DNA of 64,000 bases. Origin: Escherichia whittamii. Lineage in GTDB: Bacteria > Pseudomonadota > Gammaproteobacteria > Enterobacterales > Enterobacteriaceae. A program made the translations under genes and the position numbers. The notes below the pieces were generated by a model, which saw nothing but the letters and a program-made list of their open reading frames with translations, ran no database searches and was not told the DNA's origin. Positions 18,931 to 29,256 of this stretch are shown here, piece by piece (the first letter of the stretch is position 1; each line of letters opens with the position of its first letter). Location of the stretch: assembly GCF_014836715.1 (NCBI RefSeq), contig NZ_JACSQI010000011.1, positions 62,001-126,000 of the forward strand, in the 5' to 3' direction.

Positions 18931-21543
18931 TCAAGCCAGTGCTTTAGTTATCTTCTCGTACAGATCGCCAGAGAGATTTTCCAGCCCTTTCAGCTGTTCC
19001 AGCGCCGCACGCATTTTCTCCTGACGTTTGGCATCATAACGTTTCAGGCGAATCAGCGGCTCAATCAAACGCGAAGCCACCTGCGGGTTACGGCTATTGA
19101 GATCGGTGAGCATTTCTACCAGGAACTGATAACCGCTGCCATCTTCAGCATGGAACGCTGCCGGGTTGCTGCCCGCAAATGCACCAATCAACGAACGAAT
19201 ACGGTTCGGGTTACTCATGGTAAATGAGCGATGCTGCAACAGGCCTCGCACGGTATCCAGCACATTCGCCGCCGGGCTGGTGGCTTGCAGGATAAACCAT
19301 TTATCCATCACCAGACCGTCCTGATACCACTTGTCGTCGTATTCCTGCATCAACTTGTCACGGCATGGCAACTGCGCAGCAACCGCCGCAGAGAGCGCCG
19401 CCAGCGCATCGGTCATATTGTTCGCTTCATGGTACTGCTTGCTCACCAGCACGTCAGCCAGATGCGTTTCACCAAAAGCGAGGAAGCGCAGGCAGGCGTT
19501 ACGCAGCGTACGTTTCGCAATATCTTCATGCTCAACGCGGTACTCGCTCTGGTAATTCGCGTTATAGATTGCCAGCAGCTCATCCGCCAGTTCAGTCGCT
19601 AGTGTACGGGTGAGTGCTTCGCGCACTTCAGCAATGGCAATCGGGTCGATGATATCGAACAGTTCCGCCATTTCATTTACGGAAGGCAGCGTCAGTATTT
19701 CTGCCGCCAGTGCCGGATCGATTTTCTCATCGAGCAGCACCGCGCGGAAAGCATCAGCAACATGCACTGGTAAAGACAATGGCTGACCTTGTTGATAACG
19801 GACGACGTTCAGCTTGATATACGTTGCCAGCAGACTTTGCGCCGCATCCCAACGGGAGAAATCATTACGCGCATGACGCATCAGGAAAGTCAGTTGCTGA
19901 TCGCTCCACTTATATTCCAGTTTCACCGGCGCGGAGAATTCGCACAGCAGCGCAGGCACCGGCTGGAAGTATACATTATCAAAAACAAAGGTCTGTTCCG
20001 CCTGAGTAACATTCAGCACGGAATTCACCGGATGACCGCCTTTCTGCAACGGGATCACTTTACCTTCGTTATCATACAGTTCGATGGCAAACGGAATATG
20101 CAACGGCTGTTTTTCTGCCTGATCCGGCGTGGCTGGCGTACGCTGGCTGATGGTCAGCGTGTACTGCTCAGTTTCTGGATTGTAGTCGTCTTTGACGGTC
20201 ACAACTGGCGTACCGGACTGGCTGTACCAACGGCGGAAATGCGAGAGATCGACATTCGACGCGTCTTCCATCGCCTGAACGAAATCGTCGCAGGTCGCTG
20301 CACTGCCATCATGGCGCTCGAAATAAAGCTGCATCCCTTTCTGGAAGTTTTCTTCGCCAAGCAGAGTGTGGATCATACGAATTACTTCCGCGCCCTTCTC
20401 GTAAACGGTCAGGGTGTAGAAGTTGTTCATCTCAATAACCATGTCTGGGCGGATTGGGTGCGCCATCGGGCTGGCATCTTCCGCAAACTGCAATCCGCGC
20501 ATGGTGCGCACATTGTTGATCCGGTTAACCGCGCGGGAACCGAGATCAGAACTGAACTCCTGATCTCGGAACACCGTTAAACCTTCTTTCAGACTAAGCT
20601 GGAACCAGTCACGACAGGTCACACGGTTACCAGTCCAGTTGTGGAAATATTCGTGACCAATAACGCGTTCAATATCGAGATAATCTTTGTCGGTTGCGGT
20701 GTCGGTGCGCGCCAGTACATACTTGGAGTTAAAGATATTCAGTCCTTTATTCTCCATCGCGCCCATGTTGAAGAAATCTACCGCGACGATCATATAGATG
20801 TCGAGGTCATACTCCAGACCGAAACGTTCTTCATCCCACTTCATGGAATTTTTCAGCGAGGTCATCGCCCACGGCGCGCGATCGAGGTTGCCGCGATCGA
20901 CATACAGCTCCAGTGCCACTTCGCGACCAGAACGCGTGGTGAAGGTGTCGCGCAGCACGTCGAAGTCACCCGCTACCAGCGCAAACAGATAGCTCGGTTT
21001 CGGGAACGGATCCTGCCACTGCACCCAGTGACGCCCATTTTCCAGTTCGCCTTGCGCAACGCGGTTACCATTGGAAAGCAGGAACGGATATTTGGTTTTA
21101 TCGGCAACAATTTTAGTCGTAAAGCGCGCCAGCACGTCCGGGCGATCGAGATAGTACGTAATATGGCGGAAACCTTCGGCCTCGCACTGGGTGCAAAGCG
21201 CATCGCCTGACTGATAAAGCCCCTCCAGCGCAGTATTCGCTGCTGGGCTAATTTCATTAACAATCTTGAGCGTAAAACGCTCCGGTAAATTACTGATGAC
21301 CAGCGCGCCTTCTTCTTCTTTCCAGGCGGTCCACGGCTCATCATTAATATGAATAGAAACCAGTTTAAGATCTTCGCCATCAAGACGAAGCGGTGCATCT
21401 GATGCACCATGACGGACAGCCTGGCTGACTGCGGTAACTACCGTCTTTTGCGCGTCCAGGTCAAAGGTCAAGTCAATATCAGTAATCTGGTAATCCGGCG
21501 CACGATAATCGTGACGGTATTTGGCTTGTGGCTGTTGAGTCAT
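18931..21543 (-). CDS. pepN: Aminopeptidase N (M1 zinc metallopeptidase)
   Basis: An 870-residue cytosolic aminopeptidase that removes N-terminal residues from peptides in ATP-independent protein turnover. The exopeptidase motif GAMEN (about 261) and the zinc motif HEYFHNW (HEXXH, about 297-303) with a downstream LKEGLTVFRDQEF glutamate are present. A beta-sandwich and the large C-terminal helical DUF3458 domain follow. It diverges from pncB across about 265 bp. The length is identical to the E. coli enzyme. Confidence 0.97.
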   Translation of the reverse strand: MTQQPQAKYRHDYRAPDYQITDIDLTFDLDAQKTVVTAVSQAVRHGASDAPLRLDGEDLKLVSIHINDEPWTAWKEEEGALVISNLPERFTLKIVNEISPAANTALEGLYQSGDALCTQCEAEGFRHITYYLDRPDVLARFTTKIVADKTKYPFLLSNGNRVAQGELENGRHWVQWQDPFPKPSYLFALVAGDFDVLRDTFTTRSGREVALELYVDRGNLDRAPWAMTSLKNSMKWDEERFGLEYDLDIYMIVAVDFFNMGAMENKGLNIFNSKYVLARTDTATDKDYLDIERVIGHEYFHNWTGNRVTCRDWFQLSLKEGLTVFRDQEFSSDLGSRAVNRINNVRTMRGLQFAEDASPMAHPIRPDMVIEMNNFYTLTVYEKGAEVIRMIHTLLGEENFQKGMQLYFERHDGSAATCDDFVQAMEDASNVDLSHFRRWYSQSGTPVVTVKDDYNPETEQYTLTISQRTPATPDQAEKQPLHIPFAIELYDNEGKVIPLQKGGHPVNSVLNVTQAEQTFVFDNVYFQPVPALLCEFSAPVKLEYKWSDQQLTFLMRHARNDFSRWDAAQSLLATYIKLNVVRYQQGQPLSLPVHVADAFRAVLLDEKIDPALAAEILTLPSVNEMAELFDIIDPIAIAEVREALTRTLATELADELLAIYNANYQSEYRVEHEDIAKRTLRNACLRFLAFGETHLADVLVSKQYHEANNMTDALAALSAAVAAQLPCRDKLMQEYDDKWYQDGLVMDKWFILQATSPAANVLDTVRGLLQHRSFTMSNPNRIRSLIGAFAGSNPAAFHAEDGSGYQFLVEMLTDLNSRNPQVASRLIEPLIRLKRYDAKRQEKMRAALEQLKGLENLSGDLYEKITKALA

Positions 21544-21761
21544 AAATAACCTTTAGCATTTTTTATAGAGTCTGGAGTTCAGTCTATTCCTGTTGCGAAA
21601 ATCTCGCTACGCAGAATCTTCATCTTTTCAGGTACAAACGCTTTTATTGCTACATTTGTATAACATACAGAGCGCAATGCTATCGACCATAAAGGTGGCA
21701 TATGGTGTGATCGGGGTTCAATAAATTGCGAAACAAGGTATACTCCAGCAGTTTCCTAAGA

Positions 21762-21779
21762 TGTTTATTGTACTAAACG
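21762..21779 (+). promoter_or_regulatory. NadR box upstream of pncB
   Basis: The 18-bp site TGTTTA-N6-TAAACG matches the NadR box TGTTTA-N6-TAAACA at 11 of 12 defined positions. It lies 29 bp before the pncB start. NadR represses pncB, nadA and nadB when NAD is sufficient. Confidence 0.8.
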
Positions 21780-21808
21780 CTCCCGTAAGAGGACGCTACT
21801 GCGCACCT

Positions 21809-23011
21809 ATGACACAATTCGCTTCTCCTGTTCTGCACTCGTTGCTGGATACAGATGCTTATAAGTTGCATATGCAGCAAGCCGTGTTTCATCACTACTA
21901 TGATGTGCATGTCGCGGCGGAGTTTCGTTGCCGTGGTGACGATCTGCTGGGTATTTATGCCGATGCTATTCGTGAACAGGTTCAGGCGATGGAAAACTTG
22001 TGCCTGCGGGATGATGAATATCAGTGGCTCTCTGCCCTGCCTTTCTTTAAAGCCGACTATCTCGACTGGCTGCGTGAATTCCGCTTTAATCCGGAACAAG
22101 TCACTGTTACCAACGATAACGGTAAGCTGGATATTCGTTTAAGCGGTCCGTGGCGTGAAGTCATCCTATGGGAAGTTCCTTTGCTGGCGGTCATTAGTGA
22201 GCTGGTACATCACTATCGCTCACCGCAGGCCGACGTTGCGCAAGCCCTCGACACTCTGGAAAGCAAATTAGCCAACTTCTCGGCGTTAACCGCCGATCTT
22301 GATATGTCGCGCTTCCATCTGATGGATTTCGGCACTCGCCGCCGCTTCTCCCGTGAAGTCCAGGAAAGTATCGTTAAACGCCTGCAACAGGAAAAGTGGT
22401 TCGTTGGCACCAGTAATTACGATCTGGCACGTCGTCTTTCCCTTACGCCGATGGGAACACAGGCGCATGAATGGTTCCAGGCACACCAGCAAATTAGCCC
22501 AGTTCTTGCCAATAGCCAACGTGCCGCTCTTGCTGCCTGGCTGGAAGAATATCCTGATCAACTGGGGATTGCGTTAACCGACTGTATTACGATGGATGCA
22601 TTCTTACGTGATTTCGGCGTGGAGTTTGCCAGCCGCTATCAGGGCTTGCGTCATGACTCTGGCGACCCGGTAGAATGGGGCGAAAAAGCGATTGCACATT
22701 ATGAGAAACTAGGGATTGACCCGCAAAGCAAAATACTGGTTTTCTCCGACAATCTGGATTTACCTAAAGCGGTTGAGCTTTATCGCCACTTCTCTTCTCG
22801 CGTGCAATTAAGTTTTGGCATTGGTACACGCCTGACCTGTGATATTCCTCAGGTAAAACCCTTGAATATCGTGATTAAACTGGTGGAGTGTAACGGTAAG
22901 CCGGTGGCAAAACTTTCTGACAGTCCCGGCAAAACTATCTGCCATGACAAAGCATTTGTCCGCGCGCTACGCAAAGCGTTCGACCTTCCGCATATTAAAA
23001 AAGCCAGTTAA
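21809..23011 (+). CDS. pncB: Nicotinate phosphoribosyltransferase
   Basis: A 400-residue enzyme of the NAD salvage (Preiss-Handler) pathway. It converts nicotinate and PRPP to nicotinate mononucleotide with coupled ATP hydrolysis. Recognisable segments are [15 protein letters not shown] at the N-terminus, [12 protein letters not shown] (about 180), [11 protein letters not shown], which contains the region of the phosphorylated histidine loop, and the PRPP-site segment LVFSDNLDL. The ATG at 21809 gives the known length; an earlier in-frame ATG at 21761 overlaps the NadR box and was rejected. Confidence 0.97.
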   Translation: MTQFASPVLHSLLDTDAYKLHMQQAVFHHYYDVHVAAEFRCRGDDLLGIYADAIREQVQAMENLCLRDDEYQWLSALPFFKADYLDWLREFRFNPEQVTVTNDNGKLDIRLSGPWREVILWEVPLLAVISELVHHYRSPQADVAQALDTLESKLANFSALTADLDMSRFHLMDFGTRRRFSREVQESIVKRLQQEKWFVGTSNYDLARRLSLTPMGTQAHEWFQAHQQISPVLANSQRAALAAWLEEYPDQLGIALTDCITMDAFLRDFGVEFASRYQGLRHDSGDPVEWGEKAIAHYEKLGIDPQSKILVFSDNLDLPKAVELYRHFSSRVQLSFGIGTRLTCDIPQVKPLNIVIKLVECNGKPVAKLSDSPGKTICHDKAFVRALRKAFDLPHIKKAS

Positions 23012-23018
23012 TGTCATC

Positions 23019-23045
23019 AGGGAGCCACCGCGGCTCCCTTTTTTG
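23019..23045 (+). terminator. pncB terminator
   Basis: The stem agggagcc / ggctccct with a short GC loop is followed by a run of Ts, 8 bp after the pncB stop. Confidence 0.88.
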
Positions 23046-23179
23046 CCTTTTATTCTGAAATCTTTCGCCGCATCTGCGAATTCTGCTTGTCTGATTGCAG
23101 ATGCCAGGTAACATAGGTATCCCCCCACTGACGGGTGGACAAGTGTTTATTTTTTCCGACTATTAACAGAGAGAATATT

Positions 23180-24580
23180 ATGAGCGTTGTGCCTGTAGCC
23201 GACGTACTCCAGGGCCGCGTAGCCGTTGACAGCGAAGTCACCGTGCGCGGATGGGTACGTACCCGCCGAGATTCAAAAGCTGGCATCTCCTTCCTCGCCG
23301 TTTATGACGGTTCCTGCTTTGATCCTGTACAGGCTGTCATCAATAATTCTCTGCCCAATTACAATGAAGACGTACTGCGTCTGACTACCGGTTGCTCGGT
23401 CATTGTGACGGGTAAAGTCGTGGCGTCGCCGGGCCAGGGACAACAATTTGAAATTCAGGCCAGCAAGGTTGAGGTAGCTGGTTGGGTTGAAGATCCAGAC
23501 ACTTACCCGATGGCAGCAAAACGCCACAGCATCGAATATCTGCGTGAAGTCGCTCACCTGCGTCCGCGCACTAACCTGATCGGTGCCGTCGCGCGCGTTC
23601 GCCACACGCTGGCGCAAGCGCTGCATCGCTTCTTTAACGAGCAGGGATTCTTCTGGGTTTCTACGCCGCTTATCACCGCGTCTGATACCGAAGGTGCTGG
23701 CGAAATGTTCCGCGTTTCAACGCTGGATCTGGAAAACCTGCCACGCAACGATCAGGGCAAAGTCGATTTCGATAAAGACTTCTTTGGTAAAGAGTCTTTC
23801 CTGACCGTATCTGGTCAGTTGAACGGCGAAACCTATGCCTGTGCGCTGTCGAAAATTTATACCTTCGGCCCGACTTTCCGTGCTGAAAACTCCAACACTA
23901 GCCGTCACCTGGCGGAATTCTGGATGCTGGAGCCAGAAGTCGCGTTTGCTAACCTGAACGATATCGCCGGTCTGGCTGAAGCAATGCTGAAATATGTCTT
24001 CAAAGCAGTTCTCGAAGAACGTGCTGACGACATGAAATTCTTCGCTGAACGCGTGGACAAAGATGCTGTTAGCCGCCTGGAACGTTTCATTGAAGCAGAC
24101 TTCGCCCAGGTTGATTACACCGAAGCGGTCACCATTCTTGAAAACTGCGGTAAGAAATTTGAAAACCCAGTTTACTGGGGTGTAGATCTCTCTTCCGAAC
24201 ATGAGCGTTATCTGGCGGAAGAACACTTTAAAGCACCGGTAGTGGTGAAAAACTATCCGAAAGACATTAAAGCGTTCTATATGCGCCTTAACGAAGACGG
24301 TAAAACCGTTGCCGCAATGGACGTTCTGGCGCCGGGTATCGGTGAGATCATTGGTGGTTCGCAGCGTGAAGAGCGTCTGGACGTGCTGGACGAGCGCATG
24401 CTGGAGATGGGCCTGAACAAAGAAGATTACTGGTGGTATCGCGATCTACGCCGCTACGGTACTGTTCCACATTCCGGTTTCGGTCTTGGCTTTGAACGCC
24501 TGATTGCCTACGTGACCGGTGTACAGAACGTGCGTGACGTGATTCCTTTCCCTCGTACTCCGCGTAACGCCAGCTTCTAA
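23180..24580 (+). CDS. asnS: Asparaginyl-tRNA synthetase
   Basis: A 466-residue class IIb aminoacyl-tRNA synthetase. The N-terminal OB-fold anticodon-binding domain (about 1-110, [14 protein letters not shown]) is followed by the catalytic core. Motif 2 is [11 protein letters not shown] (about 235) and motif 3 GFGLGFERL (about 435). It attaches asparagine to tRNA-Asn. The ATG at 23180 follows acagagagaata, and an upstream in-frame start lacks support. It is almost identical to the K-12 protein, unlike faster-changing neighbours. Confidence 0.98.
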   Translation: MSVVPVADVLQGRVAVDSEVTVRGWVRTRRDSKAGISFLAVYDGSCFDPVQAVINNSLPNYNEDVLRLTTGCSVIVTGKVVASPGQGQQFEIQASKVEVAGWVEDPDTYPMAAKRHSIEYLREVAHLRPRTNLIGAVARVRHTLAQALHRFFNEQGFFWVSTPLITASDTEGAGEMFRVSTLDLENLPRNDQGKVDFDKDFFGKESFLTVSGQLNGETYACALSKIYTFGPTFRAENSNTSRHLAEFWMLEPEVAFANLNDIAGLAEAMLKYVFKAVLEERADDMKFFAERVDKDAVSRLERFIEADFAQVDYTEAVTILENCGKKFENPVYWGVDLSSEHERYLAEEHFKAPVVVKNYPKDIKAFYMRLNEDGKTVAAMDVLAPGIGEIIGGSQREERLDVLDERMLEMGLNKEDYWWYRDLRRYGTVPHSGFGLGFERLIAYVTGVQNVRDVIPFPRTPRNASF

Positions 24581-24592
24581 TTCACTTCCTGA

Positions 24593-24626
24593 AAGAGCCA
24601 GCACACTCGCTGGCTCTTTTTTTATT
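24593..24626 (+). terminator. asnS terminator
   Basis: The stem gagccagc / gctggctc is followed by seven Ts, 14 bp after the asnS stop. Confidence 0.9.
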
Positions 24627-24702
24627 CTCTTCTGTCAAGTTATCTGTTTGTTAAGTCAATCAATCTATTTGCAACCCCTCAAGGCCCCTCTTCCTGTTAC
24701 GG

Positions 24703-24721
24703 AATATTTCTTTGAAATATT
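24703..24721. promoter_or_regulatory. Palindrome at the far-upstream ompF control region
   Basis: AATATTTC and GAAATATT form an exact 8-bp inverted repeat around TTT. It lies about 355-375 bp before the expected ompF transcription start, where the distal OmpR site F4 of E. coli maps. Whether this palindrome is that site is inference. The rest of 24627-24976 is AT-rich non-coding DNA with no gene that I can see. Confidence 0.4.
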
Positions 24722-24976
24722 TGCGAACAAAAAATTAACCCACAGACTTATTGCGGATTAGCAATTTCTTAGCTGATAGCACAATTTTTATACTTATTTT
24801 TGGCTTTCTGGACGCCTGAAAGAGTGATTCAGTGAAACGGCAAGGAGAAATCATCAGAAAGAAAATTTCCGTTTAGTTAATTTAAACATAAGGAAATCAT
24901 ATAAATAGATAAAATTCACTGCAAATATCATGAAAGCCCAATGGAAATATGACGGCGTTCACAAAGTTCCTTAAAT

Positions 24977-25070
24977 TTTACTTATTGTTACACATTTTTT
25001 CTTTTTGTAACCATATCTTTATCTTTGTAGCACTTTCACGGTAGCGAAACGTTAGTTTGAATGGAAAGAT
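24977..25070 (+). promoter_or_regulatory. ompF promoter with OmpR sites F1-F3
   Basis: Three consecutive 20-bp OmpR sites can be aligned to E. coli: F1 24977-24996 (tttacttattgttacacatt), F2 24999-25018 and F3 25019-25038 (ttatctttgtagcactttca). The -10 element aaagat is at 25065-25070, with a very weak -35, as expected for an OmpR-dependent promoter. The start near 25076 gives a leader of about 110 nt. That leader contains the ribosome-site region that pairs with the sRNA MicF in E. coli. Confidence 0.82.
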
Positions 25071-25185
25071 GCCTGCAGATACATAAAACACCAAACTCTC
25101 ATCAATAGTTCCGTAAAGATTCATTGACAGAATTTATTGGCGGCAGTGGCAGGTGTTATAAAAAAAACCATGAGGGTAATAAATA

Positions 25186-26256
25186 ATGATGAAGCGCAAT
25201 ATTCTGGCAGTGATTGTCCCTGCTCTGTTAGTAGCAGGTACTGCAAACGCTGCAGAAATCTATAACAAAGACGGCAACAAAGTAGATCTGTACGGTAAAG
25301 CTGTCGGTCTGCATTATTTTTCCAAGGATAACGGTGAAAACAGTTACGGTGGCAATGGCGACATGACCTATGCCCGTCTTGGTTTTAAAGGGGAAACTCA
25401 AATCAATTCCGATCTGACCGGTTACGGTCAGTGGGAATACAACTTCCAGGGTAACAACTCTGAAGGTGCCGACGCTCAAACTGGCAACAAAACCCGTCTG
25501 GCATTCGCTGGTCTGAAATACGCTGACGTAGGTTCTTTCGATTACGGTCGTAATTACGGTGTTGTTTATGACGCACTGGGCTACACCGATATGCTGCCAG
25601 AGTTCGGTGGTGATACCGCATACAGCGATGACTTCTTCGTAGGTCGTGTAGGCGGCGTTGCTACCTACCGTAACTCCAATTTCTTTGGTCTGGTTGATGG
25701 CCTGAACTTCGCTGTTCAGTACCTGGGTAAAAACGAGCGTGACACTGCACGACGTTCTAACGGCGACGGTGTTGGCGGTTCCATCAGCTACGAATTCGAA
25801 GGCTTTGGTATCGTTGGTGCTTATGGTGCTGCTGACCGCACTAACCTGCAAGAAGCTCAACCTCTTGGCCAGGGTAAAAAAGCTGAACAGTGGGCAACTG
25901 GCCTGAAGTATGATGCAAATAACATCTACCTGGCAGCGAACTACGGTGAAACCCGTAACGCCACCCCGATCACTGGCGGCTTTGCCAACAAAACGCAAGA
26001 CGTTCTGTTAGTTGCGCAATACCAGTTTGACTTTGGCCTGCGTCCATCCATCGCTTACACCAAATCTAAAGCGAAAGACGTAGAAGGCATCGGTGATGTT
26101 GATCTGGTGAACTACGTTGAAGTGGGCGCAACCTACTACTTCAACAAAAACATGTCCACCTATGTTGACTACATCATCAACCAGATCGATTCTGACAACG
26201 CACTGGGTGTAGGTTCTGACGACACCGTTGCTGTAGGTATCGTTTACCAGTTCTAA
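25186..26256 (+). CDS. ompF: Outer-membrane porin OmpF
   Basis: A 356-residue general porin. The 22-residue signal peptide ends TANA before mature [10 protein letters not shown]. The 16-stranded barrel includes the loop-3 [14 protein letters not shown] constriction motif and ends in the outer-membrane signature VYQF. It forms trimers that admit small hydrophilic solutes, many beta-lactams and colicins. Compared with the 362-residue K-12 protein, six residues are missing in one surface loop: [13 protein letters not shown] here has lost the NKFTNTS-type stretch. A few single changes also occur. Expression is osmoregulated by EnvZ/OmpR. Confidence 0.97.
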   Translation: MMKRNILAVIVPALLVAGTANAAEIYNKDGNKVDLYGKAVGLHYFSKDNGENSYGGNGDMTYARLGFKGETQINSDLTGYGQWEYNFQGNNSEGADAQTGNKTRLAFAGLKYADVGSFDYGRNYGVVYDALGYTDMLPEFGGDTAYSDDFFVGRVGGVATYRNSNFFGLVDGLNFAVQYLGKNERDTARRSNGDGVGGSISYEFEGFGIVGAYGAADRTNLQEAQPLGQGKKAEQWATGLKYDANNIYLAANYGETRNATPITGGFANKTQDVLLVAQYQFDFGLRPSIAYTKSKAKDVEGIGDVDLVNYVEVGATYYFNKNMSTYVDYIINQIDSDNALGVGSDDTVAVGIVYQF

Positions 26257-26281
26257 TAGCAGACCTCTTTGTTAAATGCCG

Positions 26282-26310
26282 AAAAAACAGGACTTTGGTC
26301 CTGTTTTTTT
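26282..26310 (+). terminator. ompF terminator
   Basis: The stem aaaacagga / tcctgtttt with loop ctttgg is followed by a T run, about 26 bp after the ompF stop. Confidence 0.9.
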
Positions 26311-26439
26311 ATGCCTTCCAGAGCAATCTCACGTCTTGAAAAAACAGCCTGCGTTTTCATCAGTAATAGTTGGAATTTTGTAAATCTCCCGTTACCCTGA
26401 TAGCGGACTTCCCTTCTGTAACCATAATGGAACCTCGTC

Positions 26440-27630
26440 ATGTTTGAGAACATTACCGCCGCTCCTGCCGACCCGATTCTGGGCCTGGCCGATCTGTTTC
26501 GTGCCGATGAACGTCCCGGCAAAATTAACCTCGGGATTGGTGTCTATAAAGATGAGACGGGCAAAACCCCGGTATTGACCAGCGTTAAAAAGGCTGAACA
26601 GTATCTGCTCGAAAATGAAACCACCAAAAACTACCTCGGCATTGACGGTATTCCTGAATTTGGTCATTGCACTCAGGAACTGCTGTTTGGTAAAGGCAGC
26701 GCCTTAATCAATGACAAACGCGCACGTACAGCCCAGACCCCAGGTGGTACCGGTGCATTACGTGTAGCAGCCGATTTCCTGGCAAAAAATACCAGCGTTA
26801 AGCGTGTTTGGGTGAGCAACCCAAGCTGGCCAAACCATAAGAGCGTATTTAACTCTGCGGGTCTGGAAGTTCGTGAATACGCTTATTATGATGCGGAAAA
26901 TCACACTCTGGACTTCGACGCTTTAGTTAACAGTCTTAACGAAGCTCAGGCTGGTGACGTCGTCCTGTTCCACGGTTGCTGTCATAACCCTACCGGCATC
27001 GATCCTACACTGGAGCAATGGCAAACACTGGCGCAACTTTCTGTTGAGAAAGGCTGGCTGCCGCTATTTGACTTCGCTTACCAGGGGTTCGCCCGTGGTC
27101 TGGAAGAGGATGCTGAAGGTCTGCGCGCTTTCGCGGCTCTGCATAAAGAGCTGATCGTCGCCAGTTCCTACTCTAAGAACTTTGGCCTGTACAACGAACG
27201 CGTTGGCGCCTGCACCCTGGTTGCCGCAGACAGTGAAACTGTCGATCGTGCATTCAGCCAGATGAAAGCAGTAATTCGCGCAAACTATTCTAACCCACCG
27301 GCTCACGGGGCTTCGGTTGTTGCCACAATCCTGAGCAACGAAGCTTTGCGTGCTATCTGGGAACAAGAGCTGACCGATATGCGCCAGCGTATTCAGCGTA
27401 TGCGTCAGTTGTTCGTTAATACGCTGCAGGAGAAAGGCGCAAACCGCGACTTTAGCTTTATCATCAAACAGAATGGTATGTTCTCTTTCAGTGGCCTGAC
27501 TAAAGAACAGGTACTGCGTCTGCGTGAAGAGTTTGCCGTGTATGCAGTTGCTTCTGGTCGAGTGAACGTAGCCGGAATGACGCCAGATAACATGGCGCCG
27601 CTGTGTGAAGCGATTGTGGCTGTGCTGTAA
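26440..27630 (+). CDS. aspC: Aspartate aminotransferase AspC
   Basis: A 396-residue PLP-dependent class I aminotransferase. It interconverts aspartate and 2-oxoglutarate with oxaloacetate and glutamate, and also handles aromatic amino acids. The PLP lysine is in [15 protein letters not shown] (Lys246), with the substrate-binding Arg region near the C-terminus (ASGRVNVAG). It lies downstream of ompF but has its own promoter region of about 180 bp after the ompF terminator. It is followed by two copies of a terminator stem around a REP pair. Confidence 0.97.
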   Translation: MFENITAAPADPILGLADLFRADERPGKINLGIGVYKDETGKTPVLTSVKKAEQYLLENETTKNYLGIDGIPEFGHCTQELLFGKGSALINDKRARTAQTPGGTGALRVAADFLAKNTSVKRVWVSNPSWPNHKSVFNSAGLEVREYAYYDAENHTLDFDALVNSLNEAQAGDVVLFHGCCHNPTGIDPTLEQWQTLAQLSVEKGWLPLFDFAYQGFARGLEEDAEGLRAFAALHKELIVASSYSKNFGLYNERVGACTLVAADSETVDRAFSQMKAVIRANYSNPPAHGASVVATILSNEALRAIWEQELTDMRQRIQRMRQLFVNTLQEKGANRDFSFIIKQNGMFSFSGLTKEQVLRLREEFAVYAVASGRVNVAGMTPDNMAPLCEAIVAVL

Positions 27631-27647
27631 GCGTTAAAACCACTGAA

Positions 27648-27667
27648 GCCCGCTTCGAAAGCGGGCT
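27648..27667 (+). terminator. aspC terminator stem, first copy
   Basis: The 20-bp palindrome gcccgcttcgaaagcgggct is found 18 bp after the aspC stop. The copy here is followed by gagactg rather than a T run, so on its own it would be a weak terminator. An identical stem with a T run is found at 27821. Confidence 0.6.
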
Positions 27668-27690
27668 GAGACTGATGACAAACGCAACAT

Positions 27691-27790
27691 TGCCTGATGC
27701 GCTACGCTTATCAGGCCTACGCGGCTCCTGCAATATTTTGAATTTGCACGATTTTGTAAGCCGGATAAGGTGCTCGCGCCGCATCCGGCA
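27691..27790. repeat. REP pair (BIME) after aspC
   Basis: Two inverted REP cores are present: 27691-27720 (tgcctgatgcgctacgctta then tcaggcctac) and 27756-27790 (gtaagccggataaggtgctc then gcgccgcatccggca). They lie between the two copies of the aspC terminator stem. Confidence 0.85.
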
Positions 27791-27820
27791 TAAACAAAGC
27801 GCACTTAGCCAGAAATCCAG

Positions 27821-27846
27821 GCCCGCTTCGAAAGCGGGCTTTTTTA
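27821..27846. terminator. aspC terminator stem, second copy, with T run
   Basis: The same 20-bp palindrome as at 27648 is here followed by six Ts, so it should terminate rightward aspC transcription. It ends 7 bp before the stop of convergent gloC. Confidence 0.85.
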
Positions 27847-27853
27847 TGCGCCT

Positions 27854-28501
27854 TTACCAGACGGGCATTTCGTCTTGCAGGAAGGGGTTATGCAACCGTT
27901 CATAACCGAGAGTTGATAACGGCCCGTGACCAGGTATAAACGTCACGTCATCACCAAGTGGCAGCAGTTTATCCTTGATAGAGGCAACCAGTTGATTATG
28001 GTCGCCACGCGGGAAGTCGCTACGCCCTACTCCGCCTTTGAAAAGGACGTCGCCAGAAATCAACAGTTTTGCCTGATTATCAAAGAAAACCACATGGCCT
28101 GGCGTATGCCCTGGGCAATGCAACACCTGTAAAGTCACATTCCCTATGCTGATAGTGTCGCCTTCATTCAGCCAGCGATCTGGTGTTAATGGCTGACACT
28201 CTTCCAGGCCAAACATGCGACTCTGCGCAGGCAAGCCTTGCAGCCAGAACTCATCTTCTTTTTCCGGGCCAAGCACTGGCACGCCGTAGTGTTGTGCCAG
28301 TTCCGCCGCTGCGCCAACGTGGTCCAGATGGCCATGCGTCAGTAGGATCTGCATTAGCGTCAGGCCGCTGGCGTCAACTTCCTGTTTAATTTTTTCCGCA
28401 TCGCCGCCAGGATCGACCAGTGCGGCCAGGCGAGTTTGCTCACACCAGATCAGTGAACAGTTCTGGGAAAATGCGGTGACCGGAATAATACGATAGTTCA
28501 T
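27854..28501 (-). CDS. gloC: Hydroxyacylglutathione hydrolase GloC (type II glyoxalase)
   Basis: A 215-residue metallo-beta-lactamase-fold hydrolase (formerly YcbL). The metal-binding motif THGHLDHVG (about 55) and later His in [11 protein letters not shown] (about 130) and PGHGPLST (about 193) are present. In E. coli it is a second glyoxalase II that hydrolyses S-lactoylglutathione in methylglyoxal detoxification. It lies 26 bp downstream of mepK in the same direction and ends against the aspC terminator. Confidence 0.94.
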   Translation of the reverse strand: MNYRIIPVTAFSQNCSLIWCEQTRLAALVDPGGDAEKIKQEVDASGLTLMQILLTHGHLDHVGAAAELAQHYGVPVLGPEKEDEFWLQGLPAQSRMFGLEECQPLTPDRWLNEGDTISIGNVTLQVLHCPGHTPGHVVFFDNQAKLLISGDVLFKGGVGRSDFPRGDHNQLVASIKDKLLPLGDDVTFIPGHGPLSTLGYERLHNPFLQDEMPVW

Positions 28502-28527
28502 ACTGCCCCTGTTTCGTTAAGCGATTG

Positions 28528-29076
28528 TTACCAGTGCCGCGCTGGCCCGGTATCAATATGCACAAAGTTACTGCGTGGGTAATATCCTACACCACCTGCG
28601 CGCATAGATAACGCTGCTTTGCGTATATTGCTTAACGCAATACCTTCAATATGGAAATCCATCGCCTGCCCTTTAGTGTGATAGCTTTTCTTTGCTACTC
28701 CACGGCTGTGGGCGCGTAATTCATTATTGGTATCAATAGAACGGTAGCCGGAAATGAGCTGTACCGGTTTGCGAGTGCCTAACAACCCTTGCAGGCGATA
28801 TAACTGGTCGAATAATCCTGGGTCGATGGACTTTATTTTGTTCGCGCGGAAATCGCGGAAAAAATGGTTTAGTTTTGCCAATTCTTCCTGAATATAGCCT
28901 CTGCCATCGAAAAACTCCGCCTTAATTGACTCTCCAGTATGAAGATTGTTAAGTGTCAAAATGCGCGGACGTGGGGTAGAGAGTGTCGCAAATGTAGGCG
29001 TCGGCAGGATGGCGGCACCAAGTGCAACGCCACCAAGCGCCAGCAGTTTGCGGCGATTAGCGTCGAATTTGTCCAT
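28528..29076 (-). CDS. mepK: Murein endopeptidase MepK (YcbK)
   Basis: A 182-residue periplasmic protein of the peptidase M15A (DUF882) family. The N-terminus has a twin-arginine-like signal (NRRKLLALGGVALGAA, cleaved near FA at about 30). The zinc ligands are visible in SYHTKGQAMDFHIEG (His and Asp) and FVHIDTGP (His). In E. coli MepK cleaves mDap-mDap and D-Ala-mDap crosslinks, opening the wall for growth. It lies next to ldtD, which makes mDap-mDap crosslinks, so maker and cutter are neighbours. The start MDKFDANRR was preferred to one three codons upstream. Confidence 0.92.
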   Translation of the reverse strand: MDKFDANRRKLLALGGVALGAAILPTPTFATLSTPRPRILTLNNLHTGESIKAEFFDGRGYIQEELAKLNHFFRDFRANKIKSIDPGLFDQLYRLQGLLGTRKPVQLISGYRSIDTNNELRAHSRGVAKKSYHTKGQAMDFHIEGIALSNIRKAALSMRAGGVGYYPRSNFVHIDTGPARHW

Positions 29077-29186
29077 GATAATCAAGTCTACAGGTCAATG
29101 TTATCGTTTATATGCACTTCTGGCGCACAAGAGGCACCTTAACCGCCCATAAAGCTGACGTCAAGATGACTCAACCCCAGCAGCGA

Positions 29187-29211
29187 CGGGGGCTACAGAG
29201 AATAGCCCCCG
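29187..29211 (-). terminator. Hairpin after ldtD
   Basis: The stem cgggggct / agcccccg is an exact inverted repeat 46 bp after the ldtD stop. No T run follows on the minus strand, so it may stabilise the transcript 3' end or pause transcription rather than terminate it. Confidence 0.5.
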
Positions 29212-29256
29212 AACATGCCAATTATTACGACAACAGATTTTCCCGAACTACTTCAT

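Noticed and set aside
19789-20580. Antisense frames of 189-263 codons within pepN
   Set aside because: They lie fully inside an intact, conserved gene, and I see no ribosome site or family match.
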